57,148 nucleotides of DNA from Verrucomicrobiia bacterium (GCA_035495615.1 DATJFP010000078.1:1-57148); one strand, 5' to 3'. Shown: positions 35,401 to 42,048, counted from the first letter of the stretch. Notes: generated from the letters alone by a model not told the origin. Made by a program: numbers and translations.

Positions 35401-38400
35401 GCGTCAGGATTCATCGCGGCGTCGTGAACGAGTTTCACAAACTCTGCGATCTCGCCTTCTTCGGCTTCGGCGCTCACGTCCTCGGGACGGTATTGCTTGA
35501 AAGTGCTGTGCAGCCAATCGGACGCGCCGCCCTTGCCCTGCTTTTTACGCAGCCACACGAGAAATTTGGCGACGCTCATGGCGCCGACGTATTCGTTACG
35601 GATCTTGAAGGTCTCGAAAGCCTCCGGGATTTTCGCCAGCGCGATGAAGAAATCCTTGTCATCGGTTTCAGGAGCAATGCCGATCCTGGTCTTGGTCGCC
35701 TCGATCAGCGAGCGGCGTTCTTCGGCCTGCCAGCGGCGGAGAAAGGCGCCGTTTGTGCTGCGGACATCGTCTTCCCGCAGGCCCTGGAGCGTTTCCAGCT
35801 CCGCGGGGAAAATGGATTCCTTGAGTTTCGGCGTGTGCTCGGCAAGGCCAACGCCTGTGATGAGATCGTAGGTCAAGCCGACGTAATCCGCGATGCGGAT
35901 CCTTTTGTTGTGCACGATGAGCGGGCGCATCCACTCGGGGAAACCCAGCAGCTCGAACGCCTCTTCACCCGGTTCTTCGAGGCCGGGCGTATAAACCGTG
36001 TGGTTGATGTGATGCTTTTTCGCGGCCGGCAGAAAATTGGCGGGCAAGCTGACGAACTGTTCATTGTCGATGAGGAGCAGGTCTTTTTTCAGGAGGTTAC
36101 GCTTTTGAAGCTCGAGAATGAGTTTCTGTCCCGCCTGGCGGTAGATGGCCATGTGCACGTAGCGCCAGTACTGCTTGCCTTTGATGTTCGTGCCGTCGTC
36201 GTTGTACACCTCATCGAAAATGCGGACCCGGTTCTCCTCGATGTCCGGCTGGCTTTCGTCCTTGAGGTAATACGCGTCCAGGTAATATTGCGGCGTCTTG
36301 TAATAAGTGGCCTCGCTTTTGAAGGCGCGGACTTTGATTTTTTTGTCGAGGATCTGTTTGGCTTTACTGCCGCGCGCAATGACCGCGGCGCGGAAACCGC
36401 TTGTGATCGTCAAGTCGACCTGGAAGGAAATGCCCGTGTCCTCCATGCCTTTGCGCAAATACTGTCCCAAGCCGCCCGGCGGCTGAGGCACGTTTTTGAT
36501 TTCTTCCCAAATCGGCTGGACGGAGATGACGTTGGTGTTGTTGGCCTTCCACGTCTCGAAGAGGTCCGGCATGAGAGCGCCGAGACCGCCGGTCACCGTG
36601 CTCTGTGCCACGCGGTCCGCGACTTCTTCGCCGTATTGCTTGGCCACCCATTCCAGAAAATGCGGCGGAAGCCCTGCTTCCATCTGAAAGCTGACGACCG
36701 AATGCTCGTCGAGAATCGGGGTGGGTTTTTGGAGACGCAGTTCCGCGCGCGGCGGAGCCTGCTCCTGCGGCTGCGCGGCCCCAGGATGTTCTTCGTCCCG
36801 CCGGGTTTGACTTTCGAGGGCGGCTTCGGGCGCGGTTCTCAATTCCGATTGGGCTGACGCGGAAAGTTCGGCCTCGGGCCGGGGCGAGTAACGCACCCGC
36901 GTCCAGTCCACGGGAACTGTGGCTTTCGGAGCGGCGATCATGACCGAAGTCCATGACGCGGCCGTCGGCCGGTTCATGGCCTGGAGCAGCGCGTCCGGAG
37001 TCAGCTCGCCCTGCGCATGCCGCTCGCGCAGCGCGTCCAGGAAACTTTCGACTCTTTCAAACCACGCCGTGCGGATTTTTTCACGCTCCGCGGGATCCAT
37101 GCCGCGCACGCCGATCTCGTCGATCGTCGAGGTGCTGCGCGCCGCTTCCGCGAGCCGGTTTTCCCCGGCCAGCTGCCGCAGGACGTTGTCTCTCCAATTT
37201 TTCAAAAAAGTTTTTTCGCTTTGCGGGTTGGTTTTCCGGTAAGCCAGGACCAGTTTGTCCGCGGCCGCTTCGCTGAAGGCCTCGGAAACGCGGATCCTGC
37301 CGCGGCTGGGCTTGAAATAATTTTTCCAGGAAACCTGGCCCTGCATGTGATTGACGTAATCCGGATTTTCCGGCATGGCCTCGATCTTCGGCGTCACCAG
37401 CAGGTACGGCGCGCCCCGCTCTTCGAGCGCCGCCATCAATCCCTCGCTGTGAAAACCGCCGGTCACGATAATCGCGGCCGGCGCTTTTTCTTCGGCCATG
37501 CGGCGGCCCATGTTTTCGAGCATGGCCTTTTCGCGCTGCTGCGCCAATTCGTAAAATTTGCGGGACGGGCTATCGGATGACGTGAGAGTTCCGGCAAGCG
37601 CCGCGATTCTGGCTTCGAGCGCCCGGGTTTCTTCGAATCCGGCACCCGGAGTTTTCGCCGCGGCTTCCTTCCCTTTTTTCCATTCGTCCCGCGACAATTC
37701 GAGCCGCGCGGTTTTTTCCAGGAGGCCGAGCTGCCGCGAAAGCGCGTCGATCTGCTTTTCGAGCGCGGAGCGGAACAGCTTTTCCTTCGCGGCACGGGTG
37801 TAGGCCTCGAGCTCGGAAAAGAAATGGCTTCCTTCCATCTGTTTGAGCCAGCGGAAATTTTCAGCGTGGTCCCGCAACGCCTGCGAGAGCGCAAGCTTCA
37901 CGGACCGGCGGCCCGCGTCATCCATGAGAAACGCAGCGAATTCGCCTGCGGAGATGCGCTCGGTTTCATAGGCCTGGTCTTTTTCGTGGAACTGGCGCAG
38001 CGCGTCGGGATCGCGCAGGTCTTTTTCGATTTTCGCCGCCGCGGCACGAAGCTCCGCGCGCAGGCCGAGGAATTCTTTTTCAGAAGGAACTTTCAGGTGG
38101 TCGAGAACGTTGCGGAGGTTCGGGTAATCGGATTTGCGGATTTCCGCGCCTTTTTTATGGGACATCTTTTCGATTTTGTACAAAAGCCCGGCAAGCTCGA
38201 TCTGCCGCGCATCAAAGCCGGTCAGCGTATGATCCAGATCCAAAAGCTCGGTGGAATATTTTTCTTTCTTGAGAGTCTCGAGGGCCGCGCGCGCTTCGCC
38301 GAGTTCTTTTTCGCGGGCCGACCTTGCTTCGAGCGCGTCGAGATAGGCGTCGATGTCCTTTTCATAGAAGCGGCTGTCTTCGAGACCGTAATATCGGATG

Positions 38401-38876
38401 TCTTGGGGACCCAGGATTGCGGTAAGAAGAGCGCCCGAGATTTCGCCGCGGGAAAGGTAATCTTCGAACACGGATTGAAGCGCTCCGCGGTCCGGAAAGG
38501 CCCGGAACAATGTGGTGTCCAGAGGGCCGGAAGCGCCTTCCAGTCCCACGAGACGCACGCCGTATTCGCGATGGAAAAATTCGATGATGCCCTGGACGGA
38601 ACGCTGCGCGTCCGGAATGTCGTGCGCGTCCTGCACAATAATGAAGCCGGGCAAATGGCCTTCGGGCGCAAAGGACTGCTTGAGCTGGCCGAGTTCTGAA
38701 GGAAGACGGGCCTGCGAAAAAAGAAGCGCGGCGGATTTCGGCGCGAAAGAAGAATCCTGCTGCGCGATTCCCGCGGGCGCCTGCGCGGAAGCAGGGCCGA
38801 TTGCATAAAAGGAGAGTAAAGAAAAGACGAGTAGGGATGCAGTTCCCCTTTTCCAATTTTTTTGTTTTGGGCTCAT
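23490..38876 (-). CDS. giant exported multidomain protein, 5128 aa (TraB-like, GT35-like, GH13-like, MBL/beta-CASP)
   Basis: A single uninterrupted frame of 15.4 kb with AGGAAG before ATG 38876. Signal peptide: WKRGTASLLVFSLLSFYAI, then ASAQA. Domains: (1) about 60-500, TraB/ChaN-like, with VQDAHDIPDAQ (His85), VGLEGASG and VTGGFHSEGL (His476) around a helical insert. (2) about 740-1450, alpha-glucan phosphorylase (GT35)-like: TGGLGALMPDLF, DNEQFVSLP, and EASATSMMKGATNLGE, in which Lys1312 matches the PLP lysine. (3) about 2050-2600, GH13-like: VTLDFIPWL, VDEVRIDMAE (Asp2274), GIFEAAKDY (Glu2338), YFSNFDQFP (Asp2418), matching nucleophile, acid/base and third carboxylate. (4) about 2700-4150, unassigned. 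(5) about 4190-4690, metallo-beta-lactamase plus beta-CASP: THAHLDHVGH (His4260, His4262, Asp4264, His4265), GHLHGAAS (His4358), LSGDVS (Asp4377), ESTYG, VLLPVFANGRSD, LIGHGEP. (6) a helical tail. It probably acts on alpha-glucans outside the cytoplasm; the nuclease-like domain is unexplained. Confidence 0.9.
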   Translation of the reverse strand: MSPKQKNWKRGTASLLVFSLLSFYAIGPASAQAPAGIAQQDSSFAPKSAALLFSQARLPSELGQLKQSFAPEGHLPGFIIVQDAHDIPDAQRSVQGIIEFFHREYGVRLVGLEGASGPLDTTLFRAFPDRGALQSVFEDYLSRGEISGALLTAILGPQDIRYYGLEDSRFYEKDIDAYLDALEARSAREKELGEARAALETLKKEKYSTELLDLDHTLTGFDARQIELAGLLYKIEKMSHKKGAEIRKSDYPNLRNVLDHLKVPSEKEFLGLRAELRAAAAKIEKDLRDPDALRQFHEKDQAYETERISAGEFAAFLMDDAGRRSVKLALSQALRDHAENFRWLKQMEGSHFFSELEAYTRAAKEKLFRSALEKQIDALSRQLGLLEKTARLELSRDEWKKGKEAAAKTPGAGFEETRALEARIAALAGTLTSSDSPSRKFYELAQQREKAMLENMGRRMAEEKAPAAIIVTGGFHSEGLMAALEERGAPYLLVTPKIEAMPENPDYVNHMQGQVSWKNYFKPSRGRIRVSEAFSEAAADKLVLAYRKTNPQSEKTFLKNWRDNVLRQLAGENRLAEAARSTSTIDEIGVRGMDPAEREKIRTAWFERVESFLDALRERHAQGELTPDALLQAMNRPTAASWTSVMIAAPKATVPVDWTRVRYSPRPEAELSASAQSELRTAPEAALESQTRRDEEHPGAAQPQEQAPPRAELRLQKPTPILDEHSVVSFQMEAGLPPHFLEWVAKQYGEEVADRVAQSTVTGGLGALMPDLFETWKANNTNVISVQPIWEEIKNVPQPPGGLGQYLRKGMEDTGISFQVDLTITSGFRAAVIARGSKAKQILDKKIKVRAFKSEATYYKTPQYYLDAYYLKDESQPDIEENRVRIFDEVYNDDGTNIKGKQYWRYVHMAIYRQAGQKLILELQKRNLLKKDLLLIDNEQFVSLPANFLPAAKKHHINHTVYTPGLEEPGEEAFELLGFPEWMRPLIVHNKRIRIADYVGLTYDLITGVGLAEHTPKLKESIFPAELETLQGLREDDVRSTNGAFLRRWQAEERRSLIEATKTRIGIAPETDDKDFFIALAKIPEAFETFKIRNEYVGAMSVAKFLVWLRKKQGKGGASDWLHSTFKQYRPEDVSAEAEEGEIAEFVKLVHDAAMNPDARAAEAQWQELDKKFERLRETLMQDPIVSNVRRQVPYKGPDKWKDVFEFLQNPWSKDQHQWFYFFSRLKQDQSALQYFKENAPRIVIGGRVFGPDDLKTFETIKSLIREMGLEDRVTTIENYNIREAPILFQAMSGVVMIADEFLEASATSMMKGATNLGEIIGVVGGANLEIWSIVDKETGKEIEVLDKDGKPIVTHDELQARIARKEWEVTNGRVVWFLPYGTGPGREESNLKPEGHRRPSAESLALALVDLKTDYKDPAVRRQRQYNVLAASYKVDMQVGQSRAHRQLWERMLEVRQRKQKILDGISYNLEDVEKLYNPQNPVFDWRILGGHIVQRGRPGLPGLMEGFRRLRSQGDGLLRGQNAVASLRHHAWEERHNGGSIFPYIKALLAPLSDAAQPLRDRIDELAAEAAGSDDRDKVLRMNLRALDLVDRFMLQATGQFFEHYLKLTSDQPDEVARYEKVFEQKALRKHLIRFLDSNAKASPLTVDEAGMHAYRYDADGKQMVVAINLRRVPVSFPGETGAQKAWGNLIYDSKLKKFWEDLDEPSGRYLFQAYEPNKDRRYRFYDGSASKSPVLLGVPAPASIQVLTFDKIEAEMISYLSSAIHKKPMEGVVPLEIFIERIKAAQESGEDLKELLMPIASLDKKTAARLFSQETLPSVMALVSFLAPSLLRLMHNWDIHTYRLLARTVRHNSDVFEHGKIDFPKPSNQQTTLVLSRTFGDQRLVLPVQLTSDHVSTRDTAPKVWTFVTALGEGSEGLGLDRNTEYEPYDLIRKRYYGVVQGSQLLQAGWEIGIPIWSREWKGKTPEYPLGFQLIDLRKSRNGQDRVVLHRQEAVAAPKLSHLKVSVNLKEIGAVVKDGKIRYEDSLNRGKQLLRTLRARGAGKVYFYGGLYEMTPFNGQVHRGRKDKSLQYTTGRDGRVVGTVRDYPTKLASYKDPATGAAIQHEDDLNPFSGSMEEFNAQLSATRDQAGSSEKTQQLLRELINEAHALGMSVTLDFIPWLAPDKITEENYHWTFYKEISDDENRQFVGFDEGRKLEFLKELARRNEGHVAVRIGSGSGERVILVRHLQGLYAPNVDQIMLNPFVNDVREYYIRSMKKLIDLGVDEVRIDMAETYLREYFLGDKREGWDKRNRTYFSDEYGWSMWKSPRRKPGIAEEIEKNLHEIDEPWTGIFEAAKDYDPRPEGKKLRFNTESYNPDLRRKLHEVGAEGAYYPDVFENLVKAGRGRPVYELLGALEHALHHGDRTTIYFSNFDQFPFIKSSGGISRKAATALLLVMAHLGVDVMIDLRDWLEFSGQLFPIPGGDQHPDRMHDHPFASQEEAETLLNFDRLIDAVQDASVAYRIQELLDMVKPRDPGLPRPIYRILANQDPGRFVTLGWEEPTGEWKIFVADLWPQQGQKLGYVKLPGEEALPGAVADYKVRDASTHHRFDINETDRTITGISLDPDQPYRILTVERPELRTVSRGSAEFWGEGKAAERVRAVKDMQQLTRDFLEPHFARLRGKIEGMGPSQEKDRAAAVLKHLESLAPKQGVSSFYAFEEQRWLDGSYYYGTPAAHRIDLGLGVFDDEDFAAQILFAAGVRSYAQRVRGSQQEWQAPELADQLAKAVFGTDSEVGFQRTYREFSDLSTAKFLYPAAQRFKGFISGNTYIATDTLFADWLQLDIKNEPHPVISQAGYLAKKLWQRNTDATEAWRKVKAFSKPVTAGLSVPSGILAANERDKREAEAVLSAFFNVILPLIAFSEYRDQYFLYFSGVRQSLLGTMQANTQFTRDTEQLSRLGRFIGGAATPFKAEDFLAGAIRRGNLKFNMPEPSVLAAQQFGPLSREAFDRTLKTYQETLSAGLLAPPDWYHGRQRTYGHEDDKMYVDGLGRITNAEANSFIVGFSGYEPLPGLVMHHNNLLKSYAYAVLAQNPDVREIAEGVRLATASHVRTGAMVGVYRTTYYDIDEAANTITEQRYPQHLWSEILGWLHGVHDHATTTQNEDIQHVFELLLGMRKRMTPQNSRPSYYAPGGVDMESWVRDVMMIQEDAEASFWHHVRSHYPKIKDYMDLVYSDNPTEALLFWYYSLFTRGDSLFARLAQELQTEKDSDRLTPQSARVLIDSILALYWSGMPRTRRDMGFPFLLDELMNFIHIHPDGISVPDLEAFKKFLAPEGAPESFNEWQELFRAAFPGSVQFEPPVRVGLMHEGRHPDPDSNRALMRTRAFGKYSPEPFPADNFMNLAKHPWYGIKDPDDTAKPFTDKEAVWVGTYGVNGVRLPGTNLVFKASHLAPGTLVKLTIREDKLTFEPYTQPPADQSPEVPEAVAPAETVVQIPVKDAARPFGMKGTQGSIAWEIVPQPEASAVKQVAVDEQTKKVTGKIEEDGFYNVPLTGSDLLRFPLAARELAVHIRGRQDKSLIVQKSGDSITFYARQPGVGSEALTYLGRVVVAPEPKAVPGTTDAQVLTELAPAVAHLNPRDAVEYLGLNALAAQLKARMSSGRGYTKIELLEDEDAGVQIDLTQGTVSVSRSLLHNPAAALTKLEEVMESRDPLRQIEEHKRKLEEIWKQDTFNADIEVPAMPERYTPEQMTGWPAANLERYGKTYEDSQALTQRIKVARKLDQYRVRNTAKLGKLGSETAFRFVLRNVLEYHGNSSDASFYFKSRDGSTFYEVPALLRTETGRVLNDGMGLATASHYAYHHDATIADKEKDYYQLTTTTVEAEHPYLFIRYKRNFVFSREGAAAVQKDMPVVVLFDLETGEQLLQEQFEFASRREKLGAALSGIFEDAVKAKTELDMAKVQTYFGQFLEAMGPDNVLESLDRKITVLGNLKQILPHVLDSTKYTNELNYAVLRMIFTDLLREGPEKAVARSEALTKALAREPKRVLNNLQTYLVVHNDYFDMDMEWLVNAPEEAADRARFANQFEDFVSSVILPAVHAPEAGAGAWTEEIFLGTTLEHAHSVKGHIETVLAEHPGVIDENGAQWLDTEEARRNGLIKTLDQPVHPTQGYFAREFFRKKREAAVAAEAAQRASEEERRKQQVSAPEAKVRATYLTPYGGVQGIGASSTLVEYQGSGQEEKDLLLVDMGVKLDGRLTPPRTPRQLDHFPGKLRGVFLTHAHLDHVGHVVPFWRDVLKKKVPIYVTQGTYELLPSVLSFLADSIAQEKGAGNEEINTRFTREEAEEFLKSVIILETGKWYSVTPKMKVYFHGPVGHLHGAASLIVSTPDSTTFLSGDVSYSRQGTTPGFAPIPQEIAAQIDQAQIESTYGMADRVPDEEQERLLVKAVSETLHKDRGRVLLPVFANGRSDRVLSLLLENFASLVSGGMDLKIYVDGQAAAFIDSYLKWKAQAYAPYRELLRNRVVIINDADYVTRGRQRAEILERDGGQKTVIIASPGNMSSGRSLFYATRLVNDPNAGIFPTGYMDPLEKGSELVRAKREGATHFDFHEEVGALADQRVKALLRWERIDQQDVGELLEPLRETLKLGPLPLLARIEEFKLSGHISGPDMMEHVLGTMPNLRQVLIGHGEPARSREVAQWIKAQHAEWNPIVMQLRQRRPGPVPALVAGLDAKREFFNGLTAEPLPQLVAAQAQLPVTTPEPETPPPPAAEAATIKLVIEGNAVTAASRRDALRQIRKDKPDILAREARERLAALLPEGSQNAAGLGESTIRTDLKTLKAEDVTQSELRAVAAPVLEGLADENLRSEMRFGSTLERFLEAVEGVSFPRVAYAMEVEARETPRYLALFAADHKTDRAARLLSEARERLRARHPDHEQEFPGFVREMLRLEEANFDRYLQAPQGNLDFSFGFQPQGSVKAVEWLSGYIDMVERLKKKEPLRVKADIQILLTPEEKRGLPKEFVQKVEQSEVAHFFELHDNALTQIRLDDYLKENGRALIYSFSALADSQKYGSRIVHSSADAEHTVPVALLLTSALAHEDIRQITAELLRRIPAWLPEIVTFNNGRLEITTVALELMYRHEASELISSMA

Positions 38877-38930
38877 CTTCTTCCTGGGTTATGGGTTAGG
38901 AATCTTTAAAACCGGGTCAGCAGTGGGGAA

Positions 38931-38964
38931 ATAATACCTAATGACAAGGCGTTGCGCAACGCCT
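38931..38964 (-). promoter_or_regulatory. promoter with overlapping 18-bp palindrome upstream of giant gene
   Basis: On the minus strand, TTGCGC (38959-38954), a 17-base spacer and TATTAT (38936-38931, 5/6 match) form a sigma-70-like promoter with a poor -35 box. The -35 lies inside a perfect palindrome, AGGCGTTGCGCAACGCCT (38947-38964), which would suit a dimeric regulator. Confidence 0.45.
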
Positions 38965-39066
38965 ATGAAAAGCTTTTACTAACAGAATAAATATAACTGC
39001 ACCAAGGGTTTAGATGCTATATCCTGCTTGCTTTTTTAGGCGGGTAGGCGGGGGTGTTGAAGAGGG

Positions 39067-40161
39067 TTAGACGTTGAACCTGAAAAGCATCACGTCCCCG
39101 TCCGAAACGACGTATTCTTTGCCTTCGATCTTGAGAAGGCCCTTTTCTTTGACCGCGGCGGCGGAGCCGAGCTCGAGAAGGTTGTCGCATTTCATGACTT
39201 CCGCGCGGATGAAGCCGCGCTCGAAATCGGAGTGAATGACGCCCGCGGCGCCGGGGGCTTTCGTGCCTTTGCGGATCGTCCACGCGCGCACTTCTTTTTC
39301 ACCCGCGGTGAAATACGTGATGAGGTCGAGCAGTTTGTAGCCCGCGCGGATGAGAAGATTGAGGCCCGGCTCTTTCAGGTTCAGCGAATCGAGAAATTCT
39401 TTCTGGTCGGCTTCGGAAAGGTCGACGAGCTCGGATTCGACTTTGCCGGAGATGACGACGTGGCCAGCGCCTTCTTTCTGCGCGAACTCCTGCACTTTCT
39501 TTGCCCACGGCCCGCCTTCCGGCAGGTCGGTCTCGGCGACGTTGCAGCAGTAGAGCACCGGCTTGATCGTCAGGAAATTCATGTCGCGGATGCCGAGCTT
39601 TTCTTCGTCGGTAAGCCCAAGGCGGCGCAGCGGCGTTCCGTCTTCGAGCGCCTTCTTCACTTTCTCGTATAGCGGCATTCTCTCTTTGGATTCCTTGTCG
39701 CCCGAGCGCGCGAGCTTTTCGACCTTCGTAAACCGCTGGCTCATGCTTTCCAGATCGGTGAGGCAGAGCTCGGTGTCGATCACTTCGATGTCGCGGATCG
39801 GGTCCACGCCGCCGGAAACGTGCACGATGTTCTCGTCCTCGAAGCAGCGCACCACGTGGACGATGGCTTCGACTTCGCGGATATGCGCGAGGAATTTGTT
39901 GCCGAGTCCTTCGCCTTCGGACGCGCCCTTAACCAAGCCGGCAATGTCATAGATTTCCATGACGGTCGGCGTCGTTTTCTGCGGGGTGTACATGCGGCTC
40001 AGCGCATCGAGGCGGGCATCAGGGACACTGACGATTCCTTTATTAGGATCGATCGTACAGAACGGATAATTGGAGGCTTCGACCTTGGCCTTGGCCAGCG
40101 CGTTAAATAGCGTCGACTTGCCCACATTCGGAAGACCCACAATCCCGCAGCGAAAACCCAT
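39067..40161 (-). CDS. ychF: GTP/ATP-binding protein YchF (Obg family)
   Basis: 364 residues, the normal length for the family. G1 is GLPNVGKSTLFNAL at the N-terminus, G2 region YPFCTIDPNKGIV, G3 IYDIAGLVKGASEGEGLGN. A helical arm (about 140-200) follows, and then the C-terminal TGS-like domain (DLITYFTAGEKEVRAWTIRK, VIHSDFERGFIRAEV, YVVSDGDVMLFRFNV). The family binds ribosomes and hydrolyses ATP; it acts in the cytoplasm and takes part in stress and translation control. It is divergent from the beta-propeller gene and stands alone after the giant gene promoter region. Confidence 0.97.
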   Translation of the reverse strand: MGFRCGIVGLPNVGKSTLFNALAKAKVEASNYPFCTIDPNKGIVSVPDARLDALSRMYTPQKTTPTVMEIYDIAGLVKGASEGEGLGNKFLAHIREVEAIVHVVRCFEDENIVHVSGGVDPIRDIEVIDTELCLTDLESMSQRFTKVEKLARSGDKESKERMPLYEKVKKALEDGTPLRRLGLTDEEKLGIRDMNFLTIKPVLYCCNVAETDLPEGGPWAKKVQEFAQKEGAGHVVISGKVESELVDLSEADQKEFLDSLNLKEPGLNLLIRAGYKLLDLITYFTAGEKEVRAWTIRKGTKAPGAAGVIHSDFERGFIRAEVMKCDNLLELGSAAAVKEKGLLKIEGKEYVVSDGDVMLFRFNV

Positions 40162-40344
40162 ACCCTCTCCTGTTCGTTGGGAAAAAGAGGGGCAACTATA
40201 TCACGAAATACTTTGGGTTTAAAGAAGGGAGAAGCGGAAATAGCCCGCGATCCGAGACCATTCCGGCTCCTTTGGCGGGCCGCGCGTGGGAATTTCTTGC
40301 TCCTCTTGTTGAATACGCAAAAAAATTATGCAAAATCCAAACTC

Positions 40345-42048
40345 ATGAAACGCTCCTTTTCGATTTCATCCCGCGCCCTCGTGATCTTCGCGCTACTTTC
40401 CGGCGCGCTGATTCCGCTGGCCTACGCGTTTCACGGATGGGAAAGACCCGCGCAGCCCTCCCAGCCCTCGCAGCTGCAGGACGTGATCCCGCATCCGGTG
40501 GATCCGGCCGGGCTCATTCTCGCGTCCAAACACGAAATCCTGACCGGCGGACGTTCCGGCAAATGGGAATCGCTTTGGGACAGACGTTACTCCGATACCT
40601 TTCATTCCGTGCTTTCCTTCGAGACGCTGCCGGAATTCATCTTCGCCTTGTCGGACCGGCGGATTCTCTGCGGCCGCGTCTCGGACCGGGATGGGGCGGA
40701 AATTTTTCGCGCGGATCCTTCGCGGAACGAACAGGTGCTTTCTTTTGCCGTTCTGCCGGAAGATCCGGATTATTGGCTTGCCGGCACGAGCCGCGGCCTC
40801 TTTGAGTCCGACGACCGGGGAAGGACATGGTCACGTTTTCCCGGCTTTCCGATTTCGGGAGAAGACGCATCCGTTGCGGTCCTGAAATTTTACGGGGATC
40901 GCCTTTTCGTGGCCACCTCCCGCAAGCTGATGATATCGCGCGACCTCAAACGCTTCGAACCGCTTCTCACGCTCGGCGCTTCGCGCGACGACCAAGAGGC
41001 CTTTTCTATCGAAGATGAGAAAACGTCCCAATTCCAGGGCCGCATCCATGCCCTTGTTCCTTCTTCCACGGCGCCGGGACTTTTGTGGCTCGGAACCTCG
41101 GCAGGCGTTTTGGAGAGCCGGGATTACGGCGTTTCGTGGAAACCGCTTCCGTCTTCGGGCCTGAAAAGCCGGGACATCCGCAAGCTTCTGGTCCTGCCCA
41201 AATCCGGCAGTCTGGCCGCGAGCAGCTCCGATGGAATTTATTTGTATGACTTTGCGCAGGCCCGCTGGAAGGAACTGTTTGGGGGACTGAGCGCGGCGCC
41301 TCGCGCGCTGTCGCTGGCCGGCGAAGATCACAATTCGCTGGCCGTCATTTCCGACGACGGCTTTGCCTTTTATCCCCTGGGCGGCGAGGTACAGCCTCCG
41401 CCACCCCTTTCGATTCCTTCTCCGGAAAAACTCGAATTGTTCCACCGCCTCCTCAAGCTCGAGCCTTCGGCGCGAGACATCCAGTCCGCGGTCGTGCGGT
41501 ATTCCAACACCGGCTCTCAAAAAACAAAACGCTGGCAATGGGAGTCCCGGCTGAAGGCCCTCGTGCCGCAATTTTCCGTAGGGAAAAATTATTCGCGGGG
41601 AAACAGCGTGGACATCGACCGCGGCAGCACGACCGACGCGGACCGCTACATCCTAGGTCCCGACAATCTCGACCGGGACATCGACGTGGACGTTTCCTGG
41701 GATTTGAAAGATTTCATCTGGAGCTCGGACCAGACCTCGATCGATTCCCGGGAAAAACTCATGATCGAGCTGCGCCATGATATGGTTTCCGAGGCCACGC
41801 GTCTGTACCATGAGCGGCGGCGCCTCCAAATGGAGATCTTCTTTACGCCCGCGTCCGGTGAAATGGACCATGTGCTCCGGCAAGTCCGCCTGGACGAAAT
41901 CACGGCGCTGCTCGACGGCATGACGGGCGGCTATCTCTCGCAGGCGCTCGACCGCCTTTACGATGAGAACCCGGCCTTCATGCGCCTGTGGGAATATGAA
42001 GGCCCCGCCTCTCCGGCAGCTCTTTCCGCGGCTCCCGCTTCCGCCTGA
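40345..42048 (+). CDS. exported beta-propeller (BNR/YCF48-like) protein
   Basis: 567 residues from ATG 40345, where a signal peptide starts (MKRSFSISSRALVIFALLSG, cleavage near AYAFHG). The longer frame from 40177 adds a basic stretch without signal features. The middle consists of repeated blades of sortilin/YCF48 type: GTSRGLFESDDRGRTWSRFP, GTSAGVLESRDYGVSWKPLP, LAASSSDGIYLYDFAQARW. From about 400 the blades stop, and a C-terminal domain of about 150 residues has charged helices and DRGSTTDADRYILGPDNLDR, giving it the look of an outer-membrane or envelope structural part. No enzyme motif is seen. The methyltransferase gene follows 61 bases later. Confidence 0.78.
   Translation: MKRSFSISSRALVIFALLSGALIPLAYAFHGWERPAQPSQPSQLQDVIPHPVDPAGLILASKHEILTGGRSGKWESLWDRRYSDTFHSVLSFETLPEFIFALSDRRILCGRVSDRDGAEIFRADPSRNEQVLSFAVLPEDPDYWLAGTSRGLFESDDRGRTWSRFPGFPISGEDASVAVLKFYGDRLFVATSRKLMISRDLKRFEPLLTLGASRDDQEAFSIEDEKTSQFQGRIHALVPSSTAPGLLWLGTSAGVLESRDYGVSWKPLPSSGLKSRDIRKLLVLPKSGSLAASSSDGIYLYDFAQARWKELFGGLSAAPRALSLAGEDHNSLAVISDDGFAFYPLGGEVQPPPPLSIPSPEKLELFHRLLKLEPSARDIQSAVVRYSNTGSQKTKRWQWESRLKALVPQFSVGKNYSRGNSVDIDRGSTTDADRYILGPDNLDRDIDVDVSWDLKDFIWSSDQTSIDSREKLMIELRHDMVSEATRLYHERRRLQMEIFFTPASGEMDHVLRQVRLDEITALLDGMTGGYLSQALDRLYDENPAFMRLWEYEGPASPAALSAAPASA

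Noticed and set aside
38885-38897. A 13-base sequence TGGGTTATGGGTT before the giant gene, also at 49200-49212 before the ABC ATPase gene
   Set aside because: Several 13-base matches are expected by chance in 57 kb, the motif is an internal repeat of GGGTTAT, and its distance to the start codons differs.
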